The position numbers and the translations under genes are program-made. Under the pieces are notes generated by a model, which was not told where the DNA came from, ran no database searches, and saw only the letters and a program-made list of their open reading frames with translations. Below, one piece after another: positions 23,701 to 35,700 of a stretch of 64,000 nucleotides of DNA; the first letter of the stretch is position 1, and each line of letters opens with the position of its first letter. Source of the DNA: Rhea pennata (lineage: Eukaryota; Chordata; Aves; Rheiformes; Rheidae); contig NC_084671.1 of NCBI RefSeq assembly GCF_028389875.1, positions 26,195,083 through 26,259,082 on the forward strand, read 5' to 3'.

Positions 23701-26700
23701 TTTTCCAAGATTTGTTCATTTTTTTGGCTTTTTTGTCTTTTACTTAAATGGGGAATTGACTGCACACAAGCAGACAGGGTGAAGTCTGTTTATTTTCATT
23801 TCCAAGTAATGTATGAAGGGAAGGACTTCCCTGGCAAGGAAGCTTTCTGCTTTTAACAATAACAGGAAAGCAACCATGGAGAATCTTTCCCATTTTGAAG
23901 GACTGCACAGGATTTTTCAGACCCAGCATTACTGCTAGTCTTGTTAATGGTGAAGTATTTATGTACAGTAAGAATAAAGAAATAGAGTGAAATATAGTAA
24001 TTTTTCAAAATGCTGATTGGTTTTTGCTGTCTCTTTGATCTTAAGAGTTCAGTAGCACGTTTCTTCATCTGTACTGTTAATAACTGGCTAGTTGATTTTA
24101 GATGCTGTAAATAACTCCAGTGTGTCGGATAATTAAGCTTCTAGTATAGCTGCTTTTTGAGATTACTTAGGATGTGTCAAACAAAGCTTCTTAAGTCTCT
24201 CCCCAGACAATTCTTTTGCTTGATTTGTTCATTACTTTTTCTATACTTCTGATTAAAATTTTAATTTTCTTCTCAATTGAAGAAAAGTTAAAAAGTTATC
24301 ATTGAGGTTAATTTGGGGCAGGAGAGAAATTAACAGGAATTAAATAAAGCTTAATGTATTGCATTTTGGAAGAATTCTGAGCAGTGATGTGGGATGCAAA
24401 ATCTGAGTCCCTGGGAAGATCAGTGAACATGCAGGAGAGAGATTTCCTAGCAGTCAGAGGCTTTGGGTTTAAGTCTCCTCTGAGCTGGAGGAAGACCTGG
24501 TGCTCACTCATAATTCAGCAGTTGGGCTGGCTTCTCAGTTTGAACCCTCACTAGAACTCCTACCTTCACACTCTTCCCTAGTCTTTTCTTTTTACCTGTT
24601 TGGTAGTGGGTGAGTTCTCAATTTTTCCTGTACAAAGTGTGAGTGTATGAGAAGTAAGCATGGAGAGAAGTAAGAGGACAGTGAAATAAATTTCAATGCC
24701 GTTGAGAGGAGAGGATGCTGTACAGGAAGAGTGAGTATTACAAGGAGCTGGTGAGAGATGAGAAAGTAAGCACGGAAAAACAATGAAGTAACGTGAACAG
24801 TGACACTTAACAGAAAAGCAGTGTGTCAACTGAAGATGAGAAGCATGAGTAGATAAATGCTGAGGCATAGTCATCTCACATTTTCAAAATGTAATTTACT
24901 TTCAGCTAGTTAACTGTTTAATTGTAACATGTAAAGCTCATCTCTGCAGAGAGAGGTGAAGGCACTTTTTTTTCCTGTGGTAGCTGAACCTGCTGTCTGA
25001 ATTTGTAAATGTGACATATTTTTCCAAGCCTTGTTTTTTAAAATCTGAGTTTAAAACACTATCTTAAGTAGACATAACTTGATTCGCTATGCAGGAAGAA
25101 AGCCCTTTTCTGAACAGTCACGTTTGTAGTGCTGTCAGCAAGACAGCTACATTATTTCCAGTTTGCCTTCTATGTCAGCTAGATTTAGGAGCGGGAGCTT
25201 GGTGTTTGGAAGAATGCTTATATGCGAGAGGTCTCCCTTTTTAAACTTAAACTTCTGCACGAGGCTGCTAAAGGAGATGACCTGGGTTGTGCTGACATAC
25301 ATATGCTGACAATAATTGTTCTCCAGATGCTCTCTGTTGGCCTTGGGCACTTCAGTAAGTTGTAGCCTAGGAAGACTGAAGTGTGACTGGGAGCTAGCTC
25401 TGAAGCCAAGCATGTCTAGACTTAGAGGTAGCATTAGACGGGAGAAACCTGAGATGTTGATAATGTGTTGTGTTGGAGCAGATAGGCTGCATATATATTG
25501 CTGTGATGACACGGCATGTACTTGCATATAAACTATATGCTGGCAGAATTTTTAATAAAGCCAGGCAGGATGGAAGGAAATAACTTTTGCAGGTGCCAGA
25601 GTGATTTAGGAGAGAATTCTCTAGATATGTAAATCGAATACATTTTCACATCATAGTTTTTGAAACAAAGAAAACATAAAGCTACTTATTAAGACTTCTT
25701 ATTCAGCAGGTGTCCAAGCTGAAGATTATAATCTGCCATGGAATTTTGCCACCCAAGTGACTTGTGTTTTATCCACAGTTTTTGAGCTACACATAATTTT
25801 TGCTTCTACCTCAAAAAGTCCTGGTAGTTTTTATCCCTTCTTCAGGCAAATGGCTGTAATCCAAAAGCAGTGTTGTTACTAGCTGATGATAGTTATGAAC
25901 ACGTTTGGGAATGATCTATCTTATCAGTACCAGTAAACAAACAGCGCTACAGAGAGATTTTAGCTCCTTTCAGATAATGGAGTACGAGAAACATTTATCT
26001 GTTTAATAGAAATAGATGTGAAAATGGTACATGCTTGAAAATCGAAGGGTATTTTTGGTGTCAGATGTATAATCTGTTTAAAACGTGTACACTTCTTGTT
26101 GATATTTCCCCAGGTTAAGTGGACACTGCTAAATATTTGACTTTGTTTGTGGTTATATTGGAAGTAAGCATTACCTTCCATTGAAAGGGAGTGCTGAATA
26201 CCTGTTGCATAGGACATTTTTCTGTGTGACTGCCAATGGACTTGCATTGCTGCTGCTGGTTTCAGGCATCTGCATGATGGCAGTTTCCCCTGCACGCTAA
26301 CCATGCAGACATTGTGCTCTGTTCTCAGCTGCAACCTGTGAAGGAGTGGGATCTTTTTCTCAACCTCTGGCTCCCACAAATAGCAAATGACTGTAGCTGG
26401 TAGGCCAAGGAGTGATGAGGAACTACAAATACTTTTCTCCACATTGTGCCTATAAAGCTGCATTTGTATGTTTTTCTTAATTTCCATTGTTCTCGGTTAG
26501 TAAATGAAAAGTAAATGTGCTTATTTCTTTCAGAACTTGGGGGCTACATAGTCAAGGGAGATCTGCTGAAAGAAACAGTATTAACTTGTTATTTAGCTAA
26601 CTAAAAACTATTTAAATAGGAAGTAAATGGAAAATACCATGTAAGCAGAAGGAGAAGTTAAACTATGCACATAGTATTATCAAATGCACAAGGAATCATA

Positions 26701-29700
26701 AACTGACCGAACAGGATTTTTTTTTCTTTGGCATTTTATGAGTGTAATAAAATTGAATGCTTTAATAACAATTAAAAAAAATTATATAACCTGATAACAT
26801 CCCTTAAAACAAAGTTGACCTACTTTGAGAAAGCTTTCCAGAAAAAGAGTGAATTCAAGTGAAGAGATCTTGGAAAAATGGTAGGGGTGGTCATGATCTG
26901 ATACACTTCCTCTTTTTTTTTTCTTTGTGTTGGTCATTATCTATTAAATGAATCATAGTCCAGTATTGTCCCAGAAAGATTTTTTTTTAAAATCTTTGTC
27001 AAAGTTAAGGACTTGAAGTCATACACCCTTAACCATGCTACAGAGTAGGTAGGAATCCCCCTTCAGGAGTGTTCTAATTTTTATCTTGGCTACTGGGAAT
27101 TAAGATATATGCAAGCAGTGGTAGTTTTTTAGGTTATTGACTTTCACTATTTTATACATATATTGTGCACGTATATACACTACAAGTGACTATGTAAATC
27201 CTATCATATTGTGTTATTTTATCTAAACAATGGTTTTTACTGGTGGACCATATAGGAATATGATGTTTAATAGACTGAATATATCTGAAACTATTATCTG
27301 TAGAAGGTAAATCCATATTGACTTTAGTGATGTAAGGTGCAATGCTTTCAAATATTTCCACAGCAACTGTACCAGTAGCAGAAAATAAGTCTCCTAATTA
27401 ACTTCTACTTCATATAAAGAATGTTGATTTTTTTTCCAACTTGAGAGCAATGCTAATACTTTATAATAAATAGTCCTGAAAAGTCACAGCATGAGGAACC
27501 CACTGCTAATTATAATGGTAAATAAACTATTTATGTAAATTAGATATTTTAAGAAAGAACATTAGTTAAAGTTATGGGGTATAATGGAGAGAGACTGGAA
27601 AATGTGTTGTTCAAGCACTGGTATTTTGTTGGGTTTGTACAGGACTGGAGAACTTCAGGATGTTTTGCTAGTGTTGTTTTAATAGCCTTTCCTGTCTTTG
27701 TGTTATCAGCTTATTGTTAAAACAGAGGAGGATTTTGTATTTTACTGCGTTGCATGCAAAAAAAATCAGTAATTAAAACGCAAGTAGCACTCCATATTTG
27801 GTGCTGTCCTTTGTGGGGAAGACTTTTATCTAAATATCTTATGGTTGACACGGTAGGCCAATCTTTTCATGGTCATTATGAGCATGACCACCAAAAGGAT
27901 GGTTTTAGTCTCACTCTTCCTCTACGTGTGCTGCTGGCACAAGTGTTTGTGTAATCTGGTAGGCTAGATCATAGAAATGCTCTGAAATAAATTATCCTCC
28001 CTCAGCCTTGGTGAATTTTAACAGTGATCCAGTTGAATCAGTGCTTGCCCTAGCACAAGGGAAAGGACGCACAGGTGTGTAGTTTAGGGAGATTATGGAA
28101 CTATAGCATATATGAAAATAAAACTCTGAAATGAATGGAAAGTCATGCCTTTAGAGAAATGCTGAAGTGTCAAACTTTAATTTGAGTGCAAAAGAGTAAA
28201 ATGTCTTAAAAATAGATGCAAAGTCACAAATGAAAAGACAATGGAGAGGTAAAATTCAGTTATGATTACCAAAGGTCTACTGCTGCTGGTTTGTATTATA
28301 GCGAACACTAGGTTAGGGGGTGCTATATGATTTAGTTGTCTCTTGTATAGCTGTCCCCAACAAACATTAGCTGTATTATAGCTGAGACAGAGAACAATAA
28401 TTTTATAAATACAAGCAGCAGCAGCCAAACTATTTGTAGAATAGAAGGAACCTGAACAGAAAGTTTACACTCCCCAAGCAGCTGCAAATTCACAGCTTCT
28501 TTAGAGGAAGGGGGGGCAGGAGAGAAGGTAAATGGGTTTTGCCTGGAAATGCTTGACCATCTGAGCTTTTCTGTGTACTAGGAAAACAGTTCTGAGGATG
28601 CCTTTTGCATCAAAGGTAATCTCTGTAACTTTTCAATTGTTCTTCTTTCAGCTGTTCTCTAGCACTGGGGACATGAAACTAGATGAAAACTGAAACTTGA
28701 ACCTTTTTATGCAATTAGCTTATCTTATAAAACCATAGCGTTAATTCAGAAGACCTCAATAGTGAACAATATCTCTTTGGTTTGGGAGATGATAAATTGT
28801 GCTTTATTGTAATATGTTCTTATTTTCTTGACCATCTGTTTCCCAGCTCACCCTGGAACATTTAATCATAAGAATTTTTTCTCTTATTTGAATTCTACTT
28901 CTGAACCTGCCTCAGAGCAGGTTTACTGGCCAGCTGGTAATGAAAGAGTGCTCTTTTCATAGAATCATAGAATCAGTAAGGTTGGAAGGGACCTCTGGAG
29001 ATCATCTAGTCCAACCCCCCTGCTCAAGCAGGGCCACCTAGAGCATGTTAGATAGGGTTGCATCCAGACGGGCCTTGAAGATCTCCAGAGAAGGAGACTC
29101 CACAGCCTCTCTGGGCAACCTGGTCCAGTGCTCCGTCACTCTCACAGGGAAGAAATTCCCCCTCACAGTCAGGCGGAGCTTCCTGTGCTTCAATTTCTGC
29201 CCATTGCCTCTTGTCCTGTCACACAGGACAACTGAAAAGAGTTTGTCCCCGTCCCCTTGACACCCTCCCTTCAGGTACTTACACATGTAGATCAGATCCC
29301 CCCTCAGTCTTCTCTTCCCCAGGCTGAAGAGGCCCAGCTCTCGCAGCCGTTCCTCATAGGGCAGATGCTCCATCCCTCTGATCATCCTCGTAGCCCTACG
29401 CTGGACTCTTTCCAGTAGCTCCATGTCTCTGCTGTTCTGGGGAGCCCAGAACTGGGCACAGTACTTGAGATGAGGCCTCCCCAGGGCTGAGTGGAGGGAC
29501 AGGATCACCTCCCTCGACCTGCTGGCAACAGTCCAATTAGCTTTGTTTCTAGCTGGTTGGAGTGGAATTCATTGTCACTGTCCTACTACTTGGGAACAAA
29601 TGTTTTGGACTGAAAACTGGAATACAGATTGTCTGTGCTAATGTGAGCATCCTTATTAATAGATCACTTGCTTGAGTGTGTGATAGACATTTTATGCCTT

Positions 29701-32700
29701 TACATGTGTTTAAACCGTGTAATTTTGTGTGCGGATTTTTCATATAAACTTCGTGTAATTTTATGTACAGTTTTTTTTGTATAATTTTTTTTCCTGAACT
29801 AGTAGTTTCTTCATGTATGATTAACAAGTCACTATTACAAGCTCATTTGCAGTATGGCATTTCTTGGACAACTCGGGCTGTATCACAGTCATCTTTCTTA
29901 AAACTTTTAAGGAAATCTTGTCTGCGTCAGCCAAGTTCTTCTAGCTCAAATGTGTTTTGTTTCCCATTTCCAAATCTTGGAAGTGTTTGTACTATATTTT
30001 TTAGCAAAATTGTTACTGATATTTTATTATACATCACAGCCTTTATGTTATTGCAGTATTGGAATGTCTTGAATAAACTTCTGTAGCTAGGAGCTGGATG
30101 TTTTGCATCATTGAGAAGGCTATTATGTACATGCTTTGTGCATTGCAGTAAATAAATTCCTGCAACTCATAACATTTTTCTGCTCTAACAGGTGAGTGAG
30201 GTGAATTGATTTTCTGAGTTACGCGTTAAATCCAGAGCTGTTTTTTATGGTAACAGAAGACAATGAGAACACAGAATATTAGTGCTTTTGACTTCCATTG
30301 GCAATTTTAATTTTCTAACATACTTTATATTGTTTGGAATTAAAGGTTTGCTGTCTCAACAGCCCTCAAACACTGTTTTTGGATGTGAGGCTCCTGACAA
30401 GCTTATTCTTATGAATCAGGCCCTACATCTTCCAGATATTTCTTGCCAGCACAGCTATTTTACTCTTGGCAGAATCTCTCCAGATAGTGAACCTGCACTC
30501 TTTCATATAGAGGAACATGGCTTCTGATTGCAGGCTGGTATTGCATACTGCGGTTGTCTAATGCCAAAGCTGTAGCGGTTCTGCTCTTGCAGAATTAAAT
30601 CAGCAGGTAGTTGGTCAGTGGCAGTGATGGGTACTGTTCCCCAGCTATTGATGAAGTACACAGTAACAAGTTCAGGATTTTTATAATTTCATGTTTATAA
30701 ACTGCAACAAAAAAGCAGTAAATCGTGCTTTGTTGTTAGCGTGTGGAGCAGAGTACCTGCTGTCATGTAGAAACCTATGAGACTCATTGAAATGATTTTT
30801 CCCTGTTTTTTCTATAACCCAGATTAGCTTTTTCACTGATGTTAGCATCAGGCTTTCTTAATCATGGCCATGTTGTTTAGCTCAAGTCTTGGAATTCAGG
30901 CATGAAATTCTTCAAGTGGGAACATTTTGTTTGTTGGAGAGATTACATTTTTCAAGTTCTGGTGCACGTTTAGCTGAAAATGGTGATTGAAAATGAAGCT
31001 GATTCAATTTAAAAAAAGATCTCTGGGCTTTGCTGTGAACAAACGATTTTGTATTGACTTATTCCTTTGCTACTTGGCAAAATAGAAATATTTCTTTAAC
31101 CTGTGATTCCTAGTTTACAAAGTTACGTGATTTCCTGTTTGTCCATAGTTCTGGTTCATGTCCATGTTTAAAGCTCCTTCATACTGCAGTGAGGGAACAA
31201 GTTATAATAGATTTTACTAAATCAGTATTCCATTTTTGACCTCAGAACCTATTAACACAGACACGCACGCACCCCTGTCATCCTTGGAATTGCTGTGGCA
31301 GAAGGCAGGTGTGTTTTCACTGAGTGGTTACTCCAGGCCACAGCCCAGTGTATTAGTGCAGACCGCAGGTGCGATGCATCCAGCTGAGCTGAGCCAGCTG
31401 CAGCACAGGCCTGGTTTTGTTGTCTGCAGAATAGGGGGCTACTGCCAATATTGCCGCTTGCTCATTCTAGTTCTGCTCTGAGCACAAGGCACTGGACTGC
31501 AAACTATAGTGTGTTTTTGTAAGAATGCCTCTGACCAGAGGAAAGTGAAGCTTCTGCTACTGAAATATGCTTGTTGAATTATTATCCTGGAAGAGGTGTG
31601 GAAAATAGGATGTCAGGTTGTAGAAAAACACTGGCAAAGGAAATTCAGTGCTTTACTACAATTAAAGGTCTTTACTCTTTAACATTGAAACAGAAATCAG
31701 AATCATCATTGTTCAAAGTGTGTAAAAGGGACCCATTTAAATAGATTTGTATATAAAAAGAAAGAAGAGCTGTTTTAAACCAAGCCTTCTTTATTTTCTA
31801 TATATTATGTAGTTCAAGAAAACTATTATACAAATACTCCAGTGACATTGATAAGCTGGACATTTTTTATTCTTCCATGTATAAAGCTGCTATCTTTCTA
31901 GTAGTATAGAATTTGGAAGTAGCTCAGAAGGCATAAGATAGTCCTTCTATATTCAAAAGTGAAACAATATTAAATTTTTATATTATTGGATATTTTGGAG
32001 GTTAAAAGAAAGATCTGATTCCAACAGGAAACAGACTCTTTGCTTTGCATATATTTTGCTTACCATTTGGACATGTGATATAGGATTTTAAAATGGCATT
32101 CTGCTAATATGTTCAGAACTTAGATTATGTGACAGCAAGTATGAAAATTTTGTGAGAGAGGTTAAGGTTGTCCCCTACTTTAGGAGAGAAAGAGGAAATG
32201 GTCCTTTGCAAGATTTGCAAGTGTGGCTTTGGGTTTTTTTTAGCCTCACTTTCTGAGGAAATGAAGCTGATGTATTTGCCTAGCCAGCCAGGGAGACTTC
32301 TTGCTTCTGTGACTTTTTTAACCTGTTGCCAGTTTCAGCTAATTTGTCAGGAAGGTGGAGGTGCTGGATGTGATTAAGTTCCTATGACTCGTGTGTGTGT
32401 AAGCTGATGGGTAGAGGAGAAAGGCTTCATTAATCTTTTCAGTGAAGGGGAGACTGCAGTGTGAGATCAGTGCTTACTGCACCTCAGAGAAACCTCACTG
32501 GAGTACGTCTTCAGACCAGAAATCCAGAGAAGTCAGGATTCATTGGATTTGCTGCTGTCAGAACTACCAGTTTGGTTTAACTAGTGGATATTTGATACGT
32601 GCTATGAGCAAGTTGGCATAATGGCATTCATTGGTGAAGTGAATTGACTGGTGAAGTGGCCAAAAATGTGCAGTAGGTAAGCTGGCCTATTGAAAAATAA

Positions 32701-35700
32701 GTTCATTTTTCTACAAGGATGCTGCCTTCCCTGTGCAAGTTGTTAGGATGTTATTTCTAACTGATGTCAGTGCTGAGATGACTCATTCGCTGTTCTTTTT
32801 TCATGTAAAAGGGAGGTAAACGCAATAGAAATGTGATGTCACTGGCATTGAGGCAATTTGGATGAGTACACTCATATGACTGGCTGTAATATTGCTCATG
32901 ATCTTTCTCTTTTCTTTGGTCCAGTAATATGTCTGATGCTCTTGCAAATGCAGTATGTGAACGCTGCCAGGCTCGGTTTGATCCTGCAGAGAGGATTGTG
33001 AACAGCAATGGGGAGCTCTATCACGAAAACTGCTTCGTCTGTGCTCAGTGTTTTCGTCAGTTCCCAGATGGACTCTTTTATGAGGTGAGGCCACGGTAGT
33101 TATAAACCTATGGAAAACTGTTTGAGTAATTGAATTATAAGCCCTATTCCGTATAATGCTGCATGTCTGAGGCTCTTAACTAGTCTGTAAAAATTGAAGG
33201 TACTCAAGCTCTCTCAGGATTAAGTGACATTCTTTATCAACATCATTTGTTTCACTGCCTGTCTCTCCCAAGTTAAATGGATATACTCAAGAGAATAGAT
33301 GTTTCAATTAAATGTCAGGTCCATAGCACCCCACAGCTTGTAAGGGTAAGCTTCAGCTGGTTTGAGCAAGTATAAGTGACGTCTTTAAAACTGTACCAGG
33401 AAGCTGGCTGTGAAAGATCTGAAAAACATAGAGGGGAGGGGAAAAATGAGGAAGGTAACTTTAGGAATTTTTCCTACTTTCTCTGTCTTGTACAATTGCC
33501 TGTTCTTTTTTGTTAGAAAAAGAACAGGAAAAGATCTGACATACAAGCCTGTAAAACCTGGAATGTATCTTGGCTTTTTTTAGATATTTTGTATCAAACT
33601 TTTCCGGTTTTGCAACTGAAATTGGTGGAGTTGTTTAAAAATGGGATTTAAATCTTTTTACAGAACATTTGCAAGCATGTATTTTGAATACCACATTATT
33701 TTAAACATGATGTGTTCTTAATTTGCAGTGAGTTTTAGCCTTACACAAGACAAATATTTCTGAATGACATGAATAAAAAATTAAAGCAAAAAATTAAATT
33801 AAAGCAAATTGTAGGAAAAGACTTTGGACTCTTTGAGTTTTTAAATCTCTTATAGCAGTGTTACCATTGATTTAACCATTTGCTAAGCAAATTCACCATG
33901 AGGTTGAAAGTATATCTGGAAAGTAAAGTTTATTTGATAAAATCTTTGAGAGTTGAAAACAGGTAAAAAGGGAATTAGAATGGGAAATGCCTGACTGACC
34001 TTGACCAATTGCTCATTTCAACCAAATAGTAATGCTGAACTGTCAGAACCAAGAGGAGCTTACTCATTCATGGGGACTTTTCTCTCATTTTGTTCACAGT
34101 TTGAAGGTCGGAAATACTGTGAGCATGACTTTCAGATGCTGTTTGCCCCTTGCTGTGGGGAATGTGGTAAGATTTCCAAATACATATCCATACAGCTATG
34201 GATTTACTGTGATGTTAAGTGGAATGGCCCTTCATTTAGCATTGTCTTCTTTTCAGTTTACGTATCTGTGTCAGTGCAACAGGGGTATAACTGCACTGCT
34301 GTGAAGTCCTCTCATTGCACTGACATCCAGCCCTGTGTTGGGATTGTTGTGGTATTTTAAGGAGCAGGAATTCTAGATAGAAGCAAAGCATGATATCAGC
34401 AGTAATTTACTGTATTCTGGTTGTGGGAAGAACTGTTTCTTCCAAAGTTGAGAGCATAATAGTTCTTGTGGAATTAAAACTAAAGAATGATGAAAGGCAC
34501 CGGATTTTTGATACAATTTTGTATATGCATCTAAGGGTATTGCTTTCCTTTTGTAGGTGAGTTCATCATTGGGCGTGTTATCAAGGCAATGAATAATAAC
34601 TGGCACCCAGAATGTTTCCGGTGTGAGCTCTGTGATGTGGCCCTTGCTGACCTGGGTTTTGTGAAGAATGCAGGCAGGTGAGAAAGAGTAGGAGCTCTAA
34701 AGCTTTTGTTAGTATTTTGTTGATATAGCAGTGAGATGTTGAGAGTGATCAGTTGGTTGTAAGCATGGATGTAAAGCTTGTGAAGGTGCAGAAGAAGCTT
34801 TCAGGAGTGAACAATTAAAAAAATGGAAAAACAAGAACAATATTCCTTATCCAGTGAACTAGAAAGCAGAAAATCAAATTGTAGTAGTTTATGAATGGGT
34901 TCTGGGGTAGAAAGGGATTTTAGGCAAAATGCTGTAGGTGAGAAGCAGAGGGATTATGTGATCCTGGGCAGACTGCTTATCAAGTAAGCTGCTGATCAAG
35001 GCATAGCAAAAGACCAAGAGAATAGTACTGGGATTACAGTAAAACGTATTTGGTATAAGATTCCTGTGGTCTTCATAAAGCATTTGTTTTATATACAGTA
35101 ATATAAAAAAATAAGTCCTGAAGTTTGATTAATGCATTTAATTGAGAAGTAAGTAATTAAAAACATAAAAGGATACTTGTAAAAAGCACATCATGATAAG
35201 AAAATAAAACAATCCAGCAGTTAGCATTCAGTATTGCATGATTCATAGTTAACTTCAGGCCTTCTTAGATCTTGAGCAAAGCTTACTAGTGTCCTGGCAT
35301 CTATATTCTCACTGAATGGTGAAAAGGGACAGGAAGGAAAAGGAAAGGTTATATACTAGTACCCTGTCCAGCAGGTTGCCCTTTCTATCTCCCTTTTCTG
35401 TTCAATTTTGCATGCAACTTCTGTACCTTGGATTTTAGAAGTGGCCTTAATAAATTTTATTTTGACACCTAAGCTTTTTAGATTGGGCTGTTTTAATAGC
35501 ACTTAGGGCGGTTCCTGGGGTGCTTTCTGGGGAAAGCAGCCTGGATTGCAGCAATGCTAGCAAGATAAAGTATGTTTGACTTTGTAATTTACAGACCAGA
35601 CTTGAAAGGTAAGGATCTCATTCCTAAAACATAGAAAAGGGATTTGTGCACATGCATATGTGTATCTATACATAAAAGATATAACCCAGCTATTCTGATT

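Larger units (their letters stand above)
17797..32924 (+). other. LIMS2: LIMS2 intron 1 (15.1 kb)
   Basis: Runs from gtaagg to tggtccag. The first 350 bp belongs to the CpG island. The rest is AT-rich and contains an antisense CR1 element at 28,958-29,531, a 10-bp hairpin at 18,462-18,484 and an unexplained 175-codon minus-strand open frame at 25,960-26,487. No further exon was recognised, although alternative first exons of LIMS2 could be hidden here. Confidence 0.75.
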
